NCBI GenBank assembly: GCA_937863205.1 | Contig: CALMGA010000228.1 | Location: 1 to 64,000 of the forward strand | Direction of reading: 5' to 3' | Source: an uncultured Beijerinckiaceae bacterium | Lineage (GTDB): Bacteria > Pseudomonadota > Alphaproteobacteria > Rhizobiales > Beijerinckiaceae | DNA: 64,000 nucleotides | Shown: positions 37,255 through 46,119 of the stretch, one piece after another | How positions within the stretch are numbered: position 1 is the stretch's first letter | How the letters are laid out: every line of letters starts with the position of its first letter | Notes under the pieces: generated by a model | Database searches by the model: none | What the model was told of the DNA's origin: nothing | What the model saw: only the letters and a program-made list of their open reading frames with translations | Made by a program: the position numbers and the translations under genes

Positions 37255-37812
37255 CAGGCATCTTCCATTGAGCGAACAGAGCCGTTTTAACAAGGCATCG
37301 CCCTCATGGTTGCCGAGCGCGCGCAGGGTCACGAACGCGCATTCCACGGCTGCGAATCACGCATGTCCGCAAGGCAGGCGCCCTGAAGCGCGGCAGAACG
37401 GGGATCGTCCCGTGGGACGGAGGCGGCGGTCGCGTATCGGGCGCGGGAACGCCCGTCGTTCATGCGCCAGTCAAGGCGCTGCCGCGCCGACAGATGTGCA
37501 CCCACTACTGGCCGACAGCGGTGGCCATCTCCGTTTCGAACGCTGAAGCAGTTCTCCCGTCGCCGGCCTGGAGCGCTTTCTGGTGGCGCATGCGGCGTCG
37601 CGCGACTTGACGAAAGGGGGAGCCCGCTTGAAAGGTCAGCGCCATCGGATCTCGATCAGCCCGCAGCGATGTTCCGTCGGCGAGCCGGGCTGCGACAGGG
37701 AGCCCACGATGCCGCGCTCAACAGCCGGAACTCCCGCCCCGTGAGGCGTTTTGTCCGCTTGCATCGCCGGGCGTCCTTCCGGCGGGCGATCCGCTTCCCA
37801 CGGAGCCATATC

Positions 37813-38724
37813 GTGCCAGACCGTTTCGCGCCGGGCCGTCTGACCGGCACCGGCGCCCTGATCGGCACCGCTCTCGCCCTGTCGGGCTGCGAGGGCAACC
37901 TGCTCGATCCGGCCGGCCCGGTCGGCGCGGCCGAACGCACCATCCTGCTCGACGCCACTTTCATCATGCTGGCGATCATCGGGCCGATCATCATCGCCAC
38001 GCCGCTGATGGCCTGGTGGTTCCGCCAAGGCAATGCCAAGGCGACCTACCGGCCGGATTGGGCCTATTCCGGCCGCGTCGAGCTGCTGATCTGGTCGGTG
38101 CCGCTGCTCACCATCATCTTCCTCGGCGGCATCGCCTGGGTCGGCTCGCACGACCTCGATCCGGCGGTTCCCATCGCCTCGGCCAAGAAGCCGCTGGAAG
38201 TGCAGGTGGTGTCGCTCGACTGGAAATGGCTGTTCATCTACCCCGAGCAGCATGTCGCCTCGGTCAACCAGCTGGTGATGCCGGCCGGCACGCCCGTGCA
38301 TTTCAACCTGTCGTCCTCGGGCGTGTGGAACTCTTTCTTCGTGCCTCGCCTCGGCAGCCAGATCTACACGATGAAGGGCATGGCCTCGCAGCTCAACCTG
38401 ATGGCCGATCACGAGGGCAGCTACTTCGGCCTGTCCACGCATTTCAGCGGCGACGGCTTCTCCGACATGACGTTCCCCGTGCGCTCCGTGTCTGACGGCG
38501 CCTTCGACGATTGGATCAAGGCGGCGCAGTCCAAGGGGCCGACGCTGGACGACGCCACCTACGGCGACCTCGAAAAGCAGAGCACCGCCGTGCCGCCGAT
38601 GACCTATTCGTCCGTCGCTCCCGAACTGTTCACCCGGATCGTGTCCGAAAAGGTGCCGGCCGGACCGGGCCCCGCGCAGAGCACCAGCGGTCAGCCCGAT
38701 GTCGTGCCCAAGGGCGGCAGCTGA
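37813..38724 (+). CDS. cyoA: Cytochrome bo-type ubiquinol oxidase subunit II
   Basis: 303 residues from GTG 37813, chosen because GGAG (37802-37805) sits 7 nt upstream. A lipoprotein signal (LALSGC) and two transmembrane helices are followed by a periplasmic cupredoxin domain. The CuA cysteines and Met expected of a cytochrome c oxidase are absent in the WNSFFVPRLGSQIYTM and GSYFG regions, which marks a quinol oxidase. It starts cyoABCD. The next start is 50 nt on. Confidence 0.92.
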   Translation: MPDRFAPGRLTGTGALIGTALALSGCEGNLLDPAGPVGAAERTILLDATFIMLAIIGPIIIATPLMAWWFRQGNAKATYRPDWAYSGRVELLIWSVPLLTIIFLGGIAWVGSHDLDPAVPIASAKKPLEVQVVSLDWKWLFIYPEQHVASVNQLVMPAGTPVHFNLSSSGVWNSFFVPRLGSQIYTMKGMASQLNLMADHEGSYFGLSTHFSGDGFSDMTFPVRSVSDGAFDDWIKAAQSKGPTLDDATYGDLEKQSTAVPPMTYSSVAPELFTRIVSEKVPAGPGPAQSTSGQPDVVPKGGS

Positions 38725-38774
38725 GCCGTGCCGCATCCCGCCGCGACCACTTCCCCCTTCACCACAGGACTCCC

Positions 38775-40805
38775 ATGACCCTGTTCGGCGTGCCCGTGCT
38801 CGGCAAGCTCACCCTCGCCGCCATCCCGTTGGACCAGCCCATCCCCCTCGTCGCCTCGTGCGTGGTCGGGCTCATTTTAGCGGGCGTGATCGGCTGGGTC
38901 GTGTTCGCCGGGCACTTCCCTTACATCTGGCGCGAATGGATCACCTCCGTCGACCACAAGCGCATCGGGGTGATGTACACGATCCTCGGCCTGGTGATGC
39001 TGATCCGCGGCTTCTCCGACGTCGTGCTGATGCGCTCGCAGCAGGAATTCGCCTACAAGGCGGCGGGCTATCTCCCGCCCGAGCACTACAACCAGATCTT
39101 CTCGGCGCACGGCACAATCATGATCTTCTTCGGCGCGATGCCGTTCATCATCGGGTTGATGAACTTCGTCCTGCCGCTGCAGCTCGGCGTCCGCGACGTC
39201 GCCTTTCCCACCCTCAACTCGGTGGCGTTCTGGCTCACCGCCACCGGTGCCCTGCTGTGCAACATGTCGCTTGTCATCGGCGAGTTCTCACGCACCGGCT
39301 GGCTACCCTATCCGCCGCTGTCGGAGCTGAAGTACTCGCCCGGTGTCGGCGTCGACTACTACCTCTTCGCGCTGCAGATCTCCGGTATCGGCACGCTGAT
39401 GTCGGGCATCAATCTCACCACCACCATCCTGAAGATGCGCGCGCCGGGAATGAGCTACCTGCGCATGCCGATATTCTGCTGGACGGCACTTGCCGGCAAC
39501 CTGCTCATCGTCGCCGCCTTCCCCATCCTCACCGCCGTTCTCGCAATGCTGACGCTCGACCGCTACCTCGGCTTCCATTTCTTCACCGACGAGATGGGCG
39601 GCAACTCGATGATGTTCATGAACCTCGCCTGGGCGTGGGGCCATCCCGAGGTGTACATCCTGGCGCTGCCCTCCTACGGCATCTTCTCCGAGGTGATCTC
39701 GACCTTCTCGGGCAAGCCGCTGTTCGGCTACCGGTCGATGGTGGCCGCCACCATGGCGATCTTCGTGCTCGCCTTCATGGTCTGGCTGCACCACTTCTTC
39801 ACCATGGGCGCCGGCGGCGACGTCAACGGCATCTTCGGCATCACATCCATGATCATCGCCGTGCCCACCGGCGTGAAGGTGTTCGACTGGCTCGCCACCA
39901 TGTACGGCGGCCGCGTCCGCTTCACGACGCCGATGCTTTGGTCGCTGGGCTTCATCATGACCTTCGTGGTGGGCGGGGCCACAGGCGTGCTGCTCGCCGT
40001 GCCCCCGGCGGACTTCGTTCTCCATAATTCGCTGTTCCTGGTGGCGCACTTCCACAACGTCATGGTGTCGTCGGTGATCTTCGCCGCCTTTGCCGGCTAT
40101 TCCTACTGGTTCCCCAAGGCGTTCGGCTTCAAGCTCCACGAGGGCTGGGGCAAGGCGGCGGTTGGGTTCGCGGTGGCCGGACTCGTGGGCGTGTTCCTGC
40201 CGATGTACGTGCTGGGTCTGCTCGGCATGACGCGGCGCCTGCAGCACTACGACATCGCCGCTTGGCACCCTTGGGTGCTGGCCGCCGGCTTCGGCGTGCT
40301 GATCCTCGCCGCCGGCGTGGCCTGCCAGATCATCCAGCTCGTGGTGTCGATCCGCGACCGCGAGGCCCTGCGCGACGAAACCGGCGACCCGTGGGATGGC
40401 CGTTCGCTGGAATGGGCGACCTCCTCGCCGCCGCCGGTGTTCAACTTCGCCGTCCTGCCGCAGGTGCACGGCGAAGAAGCCTATTGGGCGATCAAGCATC
40501 GGGCCCGCGAGCAGGCCCGCCTGCGAGACGAACCGGATTACGAGCACATAGAGATGCCGCTCAACAACCCGACCGGCTTCACCTGCGCCTTCTTCGCGAC
40601 GGTGATCGGCTTCGCCATGATCTGGCACATCTGGTGGCTGGCCATCGTCGGCCTCATCGGCGCCTTCGCCACCTTCGTCGTCTTCGCCTGGCGCAATCGG
40701 GTCGAATATGAGATCCCCGCCGACGTCGTGGGCAAGCTCGATCGGGCAAACCGCGCAACCAGGACGGAGGCCCTGACCAGCCTGCGCCGCAAGGTCGCCG
40801 CGTGA
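38775..40805 (+). CDS. cyoB: Cytochrome bo-type ubiquinol oxidase subunit I
   Basis: 676 residues from ATG 38775, AGGA upstream. Haem-copper oxidase core: SAHGTIMIFF (low-spin haem His), WAWGHPEVYILALPSYG (CuB His and cross-linked Tyr), MVWLHHFFTMG (CuB His pair), and VAHFHNVM (haem ligands). About 15 helices, with extra N- and C-terminal spans as in CyoB. It reduces O2 with quinol electrons and pumps protons. The stop overlaps the start of cyoC by 4 nt. Confidence 0.97.
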   Translation: MTLFGVPVLGKLTLAAIPLDQPIPLVASCVVGLILAGVIGWVVFAGHFPYIWREWITSVDHKRIGVMYTILGLVMLIRGFSDVVLMRSQQEFAYKAAGYLPPEHYNQIFSAHGTIMIFFGAMPFIIGLMNFVLPLQLGVRDVAFPTLNSVAFWLTATGALLCNMSLVIGEFSRTGWLPYPPLSELKYSPGVGVDYYLFALQISGIGTLMSGINLTTTILKMRAPGMSYLRMPIFCWTALAGNLLIVAAFPILTAVLAMLTLDRYLGFHFFTDEMGGNSMMFMNLAWAWGHPEVYILALPSYGIFSEVISTFSGKPLFGYRSMVAATMAIFVLAFMVWLHHFFTMGAGGDVNGIFGITSMIIAVPTGVKVFDWLATMYGGRVRFTTPMLWSLGFIMTFVVGGATGVLLAVPPADFVLHNSLFLVAHFHNVMVSSVIFAAFAGYSYWFPKAFGFKLHEGWGKAAVGFAVAGLVGVFLPMYVLGLLGMTRRLQHYDIAAWHPWVLAAGFGVLILAAGVACQIIQLVVSIRDREALRDETGDPWDGRSLEWATSSPPPVFNFAVLPQVHGEEAYWAIKHRAREQARLRDEPDYEHIEMPLNNPTGFTCAFFATVIGFAMIWHIWWLAIVGLIGAFATFVVFAWRNRVEYEIPADVVGKLDRANRATRTEALTSLRRKVAA

Positions 40806-41530
40806 GCGACGCCGCATTCCAGCCGGGTGCCGGCATGGGTGCCGGTTTGGGTGCCGGTTTGGGTGCCGAGCCATCCCGGCGACAACCCAGGGATCCCAAC
40901 CATCTCGGTCACGCGCCGGGCGGCGAGGGCGGGTCGAAGGCAGCCGGCCGGGGGACCGGCGGCCCGTCGTCCAAGCGCATCGTCGTCGGCTACGGCTTCT
41001 GGCTGTTCATCCTGTCCGACATCGTCATGTTCTCGGCCTTCTTCGCAGCGTATGCCGTGCTGCAGACCGGCACGGCGGACGGTCCGACCGGCCGCCAGCT
41101 GTTCGATCTGAGCAACACCGCGATCGAAACGGCTTGCCTGCTGGCGTCGAGCTTCACCTGCGGCCTCGCCAGCCTGGCGCTGGTGTCGCGCAAGTCCCTA
41201 CCCTTCTACGGCGCGATGGCGATCACCTTCGCCTTCGGCGCTCTTTTCCTCGGGTTGGAGATGAAGGAGTTCGCCGAGCTGGTCGCGCGAGGCGCCGGTC
41301 CGACCCGCTCGGCCTTCCTCACCGCCTTCTTCACCCTTGTCGGCTGCCACGGCCTGCACGTCACCGCCGGCCTGATGTGGCTGCTGACCATGATGGCCCA
41401 GGTCTTCGCCAAGGGGTTCCGGGCCGACATCGTGCGTCGCACCATGTGCTTCGCCCTGTTCTGGCACGCCCTCGACATCATCTGGGTGGCGGTCTTCACC
41501 ATCGTCTACCTGATGGGCGTGCTCGCCTGA
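40802..41530 (+). CDS. cyoC: Cytochrome bo-type ubiquinol oxidase subunit III
   Basis: 242 residues from GTG 40802 (GTGA overlap with the cyoB stop). Five membrane helices starting at YGFWLFILSDIVMFSAFFAAYA, with the conserved glutamate region LGLEMKEF. The N-terminus carries about 60 extra residues, rich in Gly, Pro and Ser. These include Gly-Ala-Gly-Met/Leu repeats, encoded by four 12-bp tandem units (see the repeat entry). It stabilises the oxidase complex. Confidence 0.94.
   Translation: MSDAAFQPGAGMGAGLGAGLGAEPSRRQPRDPNHLGHAPGGEGGSKAAGRGTGGPSSKRIVVGYGFWLFILSDIVMFSAFFAAYAVLQTGTADGPTGRQLFDLSNTAIETACLLASSFTCGLASLALVSRKSLPFYGAMAITFAFGALFLGLEMKEFAELVARGAGPTRSAFLTAFFTLVGCHGLHVTAGLMWLLTMMAQVFAKGFRADIVRRTMCFALFWHALDIIWVAVFTIVYLMGVLA
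40825..40872 (+). repeat. Four 12-bp tandem units in the cyoC N-terminus
   Basis: GGGTGCCGG followed by CAT, TTT, TTT, then GGGTGCCGAGCC. The unit is a multiple of three, so changes in copy number keep the frame and alter only the length of the cyoC linker. Confidence 0.8.
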
Positions 41531-41554
41531 GGAGTTCCGCAAGGAAACGCTGAC

Positions 41555-41968
41555 ATGACCGACGCAACCAGCCACAACGAGAGCCATCACTCGGATACCG
41601 CACCCGGCGACGAATTCGGCGGCGAGGACGACGTCGGCGCTGGTATCCGTGGCTACCTGATCGGCCTCGCCCTGGCGACGGTCCTCACGCTCGCCTCGTT
41701 TTCCGTGCTGAGGTACCACTACGTCTGGGGACCGGCCGTCCCCGTGGCCCTCATCACCTTCGCCATCGCGCAGATGGGCGTGCACCTCGTCTTCTTCCTC
41801 CACATCACCACCGGCCCCGACAACATCAACAACGTGATGGCGCTGGCCTTCGGCGTGCTGATCGTCGTTCTGCTCCTCGGCGGCTCGCTATGGATCATGG
41901 CGCACCTCAACCGCAACATGACGGTGAACCCGGCCGGCATGCCGATGCCGATGCAAATGCAGCACTGA
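41555..41968 (+). CDS. cyoD: Cytochrome bo-type ubiquinol oxidase subunit IV
   Basis: 137 residues from ATG 41555, 24 nt after cyoC. Three helices: GYLIGLALATVLTLASF, VPVALITFAIAQMGVHLVFFLH and ALAFGVLIVVLLLGGSLWIM. CyoD aids assembly of haem o/CuB into subunit I. The N-terminus is His/Asp/Glu-rich, and the C-terminus has a Met-rich stretch (PMPMQMQH). The haem O synthase gene cyoE, which often ends such operons, does not follow. Confidence 0.93.
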   Translation: MTDATSHNESHHSDTAPGDEFGGEDDVGAGIRGYLIGLALATVLTLASFSVLRYHYVWGPAVPVALITFAIAQMGVHLVFFLHITTGPDNINNVMALAFGVLIVVLLLGGSLWIMAHLNRNMTVNPAGMPMPMQMQH

Positions 41969-41970
41969 CC

Positions 41971-41989
41971 GCCTCGCCGATGGCGAGGC
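41971..41989 (+). terminator. Hairpin ending the cyoABCD operon
   Basis: GCCTCGCC (41971-41978), GAT loop, GGCGAGGC (41982-41989), 3 nt past the cyoD stop. It is eight GC-rich pairs, followed by TCTGCT and no full T run. Confidence 0.6.
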
Positions 41990-42117
41990 TCTGCTCCGGC
42001 AGCCGCCTCAACGGGCCCTCGATGGCGATCATCCCGAGCGTTTCGAGCCCGACGGGCTCAGGCTGGCTGCGCGATCCGGTCGTCTGAACCACAGGATGCC
42101 TCGAGGGTTGAGCCACC

Positions 42118-42378
42118 ATGTCAGACAGCCAGAACCAGACGTCGCCCGACGATCACCTCAACCCCAAGCTCATCGATGCGAGGCGGCGGGAAATGGCGAT
42201 GGAGCATCTCGTCTTCGGAACGATCCGCTTCCTCGCACATCGTCATCCCGAACTGCTCGACCAGCTCGAAGGCAGTCTCGACCACCTTTGGGATCCCGAC
42301 CACGGCGAAGCGAGGAACGACGAGGCGTGCCGCAACATTGCCCGGCGCATGCTGAAGAGCTTGCGAGCGGAGGCCTAA
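42118..42378 (+). CDS. Short hypothetical protein
   Basis: 86 residues from ATG 42118. It is a helical, charged, Asp- and His-rich cytosolic protein (FGTIRFLAHRHPELLDQLEGSLDHL), with no transmembrane segment and no known motif. It lies 150 bp after cyoD, beyond a probable terminator, so it may be a separate unit. A real gene is likely from its length and even codon composition, but I cannot name a family. Confidence 0.5.
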   Translation: MSDSQNQTSPDDHLNPKLIDARRREMAMEHLVFGTIRFLAHRHPELLDQLEGSLDHLWDPDHGEARNDEACRNIARRMLKSLRAEA

Positions 42379-42465
42379 AGCGTCGGATCCGGTCCGATGC
42401 CCTGACTTGTTGTGCCGCATCGGATTTGCCCGAAAACCGCTGCGCACTTTCGGTCCGATGCTTTT
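42379..42465. repeat. Dispersed GCATCGGA repeat (family A), locus 5
   Basis: It begins at the stop of the preceding gene with GCGTCGGATCCGGTCCGATGC, then GCATCGGATTTGCCCGAAAACC, GCTGCGCACTTTCGG and TCCGATGC. It is between the small hypothetical gene and the convergent gluQRS. Confidence 0.85.
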
Positions 42466-42570
42466 ATCGTCGCAGCGGTGGCAGGACTTGCTGTTCACGG
42501 CTGAACCGCGCTTCGGATAGCGGCAGGCCCGGCATCGAGGCGACTTGGGCGAGCGCGGCGCGCAGAAGCG

Positions 42571-43488
42571 TCAGCTTTTCGCCAGCACGCCCGCACCGAG
42601 GCGGGGCAGGCCGATGCGGGCCATTACCGCCTCGCGCGAGTGGCCCTCCTGGCGGAAAGCGCGCAACGCCTTGGCGCGCAGGCTCTTTGACAGCTTCTGT
42701 CCCGACCCGTCGCGTAGCACGGCGTGATGGTGGTAGTTGGGCGCCGGCAGTTCCAGCAGCACCTGCAGCAGGCGGTGAAGGTGGGTCGCCATGAACAGGT
42801 CCTCGCCGCGCACCACGTCGGTCACACCCTGCGACGCGTCGTCGACGACCACGGCGACATGGTAGCTCGTCGCGATGTCGCGGCGCGACAGCACCGCATC
42901 GCCCCAGATCGCCGGCGTCGCCTGCTCCTCGAAGCGATGGGTGCCGCCGCGATACTCACCCCAGGTCAGCCCGCCCCCGCCGGGTGTGTCGCAGAGAACC
43001 TGTAGGGCTCGGTCCATGTCGAGACGATAGCTCGCCCGCTCGCCGGCGGCGAAGCGTTGGGCCCGGCGCTCGGCCGAGCAATGCTTGCAGCTGCCGGGAT
43101 AGAGCGGCGTGCCGTCGGGATCGCTCGGCCAGTTCGGCCGCCCGGCGACGGCGGCCATGATGTCGCCCCGCGTGCAGAAGCAGGGATAGATGAGGCCGCG
43201 CCGTTCCAAGCGGCGCAACGCTTCGGCGTAATCGTGGAAGTGATCGGACTGGCGCCGCACCGGTCGCTCCCAGCTCAGGCCGAGCCAGCCGAGATCGTCC
43301 AGGATCGCCCGCTCGAACTCCGGCCGGCAGCGGGTCGTATCGATGTTCTCCATGCGCAGAAGCAGGCGCCCGCCGGTGTCCTTGACGAGCAGGCCGTTCA
43401 TCAGGGCGGAGTAGGCGTGCCCGAGGTGCAGATAGCCGTTGGGTGAAGGCGCGAAGCGGGCGACGGTTCGGGCGAAGGTCGAGGTCAT
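42571..43488 (-). CDS. gluQRS: Glutamyl-Q tRNA(Asp) synthetase
   Basis: 305 residues, shorter than GluRS because the anticodon-binding domain is missing. HIGH-type motif HLGH (in LHLGHAYSALMN) and KLSKS near the C-terminus, with the zinc-ligand pair CFC and C-x2-C (SCKHC). It charges glutamate onto queuosine at position 34 of tRNA-Asp. ATG 43488 has ttcgcct-type context with no strong ribosome site. It is convergent with the preceding small gene and divergent from alkA. Confidence 0.93.
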   Translation of the reverse strand: MTSTFARTVARFAPSPNGYLHLGHAYSALMNGLLVKDTGGRLLLRMENIDTTRCRPEFERAILDDLGWLGLSWERPVRRQSDHFHDYAEALRRLERRGLIYPCFCTRGDIMAAVAGRPNWPSDPDGTPLYPGSCKHCSAERRAQRFAAGERASYRLDMDRALQVLCDTPGGGGLTWGEYRGGTHRFEEQATPAIWGDAVLSRRDIATSYHVAVVVDDASQGVTDVVRGEDLFMATHLHRLLQVLLELPAPNYHHHAVLRDGSGQKLSKSLRAKALRAFRQEGHSREAVMARIGLPRLGAGVLAKS

Positions 43489-43580
43489 TGAGCTTGCGAT
43501 CCCTGGCCGAGTCGTTTCTCAGTCATAGTTAATGCCAAGGTTGGACTCGCCAATGGGCCGGCGCGATCTCGTCGCATTCG

Positions 43581-43632
43581 CCGGCCCGGCTTGCCGGCCC
43601 AGCTTGCCGGCCCAGCTTGCCGGCCCAGCTTG
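43581..43632 (+). repeat. Four 13-bp tandem repeats upstream of the glycosylase gene
   Basis: Units CCGGCCCRGCTTG at 43581, 43594, 43607 and 43620, with one base change in the first. The 13-bp length would shift any reading frame, so this stretch is not coding. It supports the downstream start for the glycosylase. It could serve as a control or slippage site between the divergent gluQRS and alkA genes. Confidence 0.85.
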
Positions 43633-43723
43633 CCGGCATGGCGGGCGCAGCCTTATCTGTGTCGGGCCGATCGGAGCCGCATCGCAGGCCCGGACATGGT
43701 CATCGAGTTTGACGGGTTTCGGC

Positions 43724-44536
43724 GTGCCGCCAAGAAAAAAAGCATCGCTGTCCGGCACCCCGGCGTCTCCGCCCGCGGTGGCAGGCCATCTGCGCGCGCC
43801 CGTTCTGGCTGACGAGCCGGCCTTCGCCGCCGCGCTCGTAGCCCTGGCGAGCCTGGACGAGGCGTTCGTGGCGAGGCTGCGCGCGGCCGGCGCCGAGCCC
43901 CGGCTGCGCCGCCGAGCCCCGGGTTTCGAGGGTCTCGCCGCCATCGTGGTGGCGCAGCAGGTCTCGACGGCAAGCGCCGAGGCGATCTTCGCGAGGGTGC
44001 AGGCCCGCTTCCCCTGCCTCGACGCGGCGGCGATCGCGGCTGCTTCCGATGGGGAGCTGCGGGTTTGCGGCCTGTCGGCCGGCAAGACGCGGACCCTGCG
44101 CGCGATCGCGGAGGCTGTCGGCGACGGCCGGCTCGACTTCGCCGCGCTGGCCGCCGCGCGGGCCGAGGTGGCCCATGCGGCGCTGTGCGCGATCAAGGGC
44201 ATCGGCCCTTGGACGGCCGACATCTTTCTCCTGTTCTGCCTCGGTCACGGCGACGCCTGGCCAGCCGGAGACCTCGCCCTGCAGGAAGCGGCTCGGCTCG
44301 TGCTCGGCCTGCCGGCCCGGCCGGATGCCAGGGCGCTTGAAACTCTGGCCGAGCGCTGGCGCCCGCTGCGCGGGGTCGTCGCCCATTGCCTTTGGGCCTA
44401 TTACGCGGTGGCGCGTGCGCGCCCGGCGACGTTGGAGAGCGCAGCATTGAACGAGGCAGCTTTGAAAGGAACAGCCGTGCAGGCAACATCGCCGGCGACC
44501 CGCGCCGGCAGCCGCACCAGGCGAGGGATGGCTTAG
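43724..44536 (+). CDS. DNA-3-methyladenine glycosylase II (AlkA-type)
   Basis: 270 residues from GTG 43724. HhH-GPD fold with the helix-hairpin-helix IKGIGPWTADIFLLF and the catalytic Asp in PAGDLALQEAARLVLG; FAVRVVAQQVSTASA-type core (IVVAQQVSTASA). It excises 3-methyladenine and other alkylated bases to start base-excision repair. Start: the frame is open further upstream, but the 13-bp repeats there argue against coding. One nucleotide separates it from the esterase gene, so the two are probably cotranscribed. Confidence 0.85.
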   Translation: MPPRKKASLSGTPASPPAVAGHLRAPVLADEPAFAAALVALASLDEAFVARLRAAGAEPRLRRRAPGFEGLAAIVVAQQVSTASAEAIFARVQARFPCLDAAAIAAASDGELRVCGLSAGKTRTLRAIAEAVGDGRLDFAALAAARAEVAHAALCAIKGIGPWTADIFLLFCLGHGDAWPAGDLALQEAARLVLGLPARPDARALETLAERWRPLRGVVAHCLWAYYAVARARPATLESAALNEAALKGTAVQATSPATRAGSRTRRGMA

Positions 44537-44537
44537 C

Positions 44538-45254
44538 ATGGCCGCCCCGCTCGATGGGCCGCGCGCCGGCAGCAGCCGCCCGCGCCAGCTCGTGGTGCTG
44601 CTGCACGGCTACGGCGCCAACGGCCGCGACCTCGTCGCGCTGGGCCAGCAGTGGGCGAAGCTGCTGCCCGACGCCGCCATCGCCGCGCCCAACGCGCCCG
44701 ACCCCTGCCCCGGTGCGCCCGGCGGCCGACAGTGGTTTCCCCTCACCTCGCGCGACCCGCGCGAGCGCTGGACCGGCGTCAACGAAGCGCAACCGGCGCT
44801 TGACGCCTTTCTCGACGCGGAGCTGGCGCGTCACCAGCTCGGCGACAGCCAGCTCGCGCTCGTCGGCTTCAGCCAGGGTACCATGATGGCGCTGCACGTC
44901 GGGCTGCGGCGGCGCAGGGCGCCGGTGGCGATCGTCGGCTTTTCCGGCCTGCTCGTCGGGCCCGAGCACCTGCGCGGCGATCTTGCGGGCGGCAGGACGA
45001 ACGGCGGCTTGATCCCGCCGCATGTGCTGCTGACCCACGGGAGCGAGGATGAGGTGATCCCCGCGGACGCTCTGTTCAACTCCGCCGAGGAACTGGCCGG
45101 GGCCGGCGTGCCCTGCCAATGGCACCTGTCGGTCGGCATCGCCCACAGCATCGACGAGGCCGCCCTGTCCCATGCCGGCCTGTTTCTCGCCCGCGCCTTC
45201 GGCTTGAAGGCCGGATCGGGACCGGTCGTCAAGCCCGCCGGGACATCGTGTTGA
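44538..45254 (+). CDS. Alpha/beta hydrolase, carboxylesterase/phospholipase YpfH type
   Basis: 238 residues. Nucleophile elbow GFSQG (Ser), oxyanion region LLHGYGANGRD, catalytic Asp in HGSEDEVIP, and catalytic His in GIAHSID. This is the short-chain carboxylesterase/acyl-protein thioesterase family seen in many proteobacteria. It starts 1 nt after the glycosylase stop, so it is likely translated from the same mRNA. The substrate is unknown. Confidence 0.87.
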   Translation: MAAPLDGPRAGSSRPRQLVVLLHGYGANGRDLVALGQQWAKLLPDAAIAAPNAPDPCPGAPGGRQWFPLTSRDPRERWTGVNEAQPALDAFLDAELARHQLGDSQLALVGFSQGTMMALHVGLRRRRAPVAIVGFSGLLVGPEHLRGDLAGGRTNGGLIPPHVLLTHGSEDEVIPADALFNSAEELAGAGVPCQWHLSVGIAHSIDEAALSHAGLFLARAFGLKAGSGPVVKPAGTSC

Positions 45255-45386
45255 GGGTGCGGAAAGCGTCGATGCCGGCGCGCAGGCGCAGCGCCGGGAC
45301 GGCGGTCTTAACGGCACGTTAACCCTGTCACTCCAAATTGCACTTGCCCGACGCTCGTTGGCGCGCACAGCTTACGGATTGCCACA

Positions 45387-45941
45387 ATGGCCGGTTCCAA
45401 CGACAGGACGGCGTCTTCGCGCCAAGTTTCTTCGCAGCACCGGCACGAGAGCGAGCCGTCCGGGCAAATCCACGGCGCTGGCCGGATGCCGTGGCAGAGA
45501 GGTCGGCAGGGACGCGACCGGGAGCTCGGCCCGACCCGCATCAAAGCCCCGCAGGCGATCGCCGAGGATCCCGTCACCCGATCGATCCGCACGGTCGAGC
45601 GCGCCGTGGAGAACTTCGCCGCGCTGCAGGAGAATTGCGAATACTTCAAGGGCCTCGCGATCGAGATGCGGAAGGCCTTCGACAATGAGAAGGAGCACGC
45701 CAGGAGCTATGCCCAGAAGCTCGTCGAGGCGGAGCGGGCGATCAAGGCCGACCGTGAGCGGGCCGACCGGGCGGAGCAGCGGCTGGAAGCGTCCGCGCAG
45801 ACCATCGAAGAAATGGTGCGTCAGCTCGCCGTTGTGCGCGCTCAAACCGACCGGCTGGTGCAGACGATCTCCCGGCTGATGTCGGTCGAAAGCAAGGTGC
45901 GGGGCAGCGAGATGAGTTTGGCGGACCTGCTCGCCGCCTGA
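45387..45941 (+). CDS. Coiled-coil hypothetical protein
   Basis: 184 residues from ATG 45387. The first 55 residues are basic and disordered-looking. From about residue 65 onward the sequence is heptad-like (RTVERAVENFAALQE, EKEHARSYAQKLVEAERAI, RADRAEQRLEASAQTIEEMVRQL), typical of a parallel coiled coil. No signal or membrane segment. It is flanked by gaps of 130 and 178 bp and stands alone. I recognise no family. Confidence 0.6.
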   Translation: MAGSNDRTASSRQVSSQHRHESEPSGQIHGAGRMPWQRGRQGRDRELGPTRIKAPQAIAEDPVTRSIRTVERAVENFAALQENCEYFKGLAIEMRKAFDNEKEHARSYAQKLVEAERAIKADRERADRAEQRLEASAQTIEEMVRQLAVVRAQTDRLVQTISRLMSVESKVRGSEMSLADLLAA

Positions 45942-46119
45942 TCCCGGCCAAGGCCATCTGGAGCGAAGATCGCGCTGCTGCGGCGGCTCGCGCACCATGC
46001 CGTCCAGGGCTCGCGCGGGGTGTCGGCCGTTCACCTGAACGAGGACGCGCGGCGCCCTGCAAGCGACGGATCCCGCTTGCCCCGGTTCACGCTTGGGGCG
46101 GCACGTCCGCCGTCGCGCG

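Noticed and set aside
43581..43632. CRISPR array
   Set aside because: Units are 13 bp and directly adjacent with no spacers. No cas genes are present anywhere in the window.
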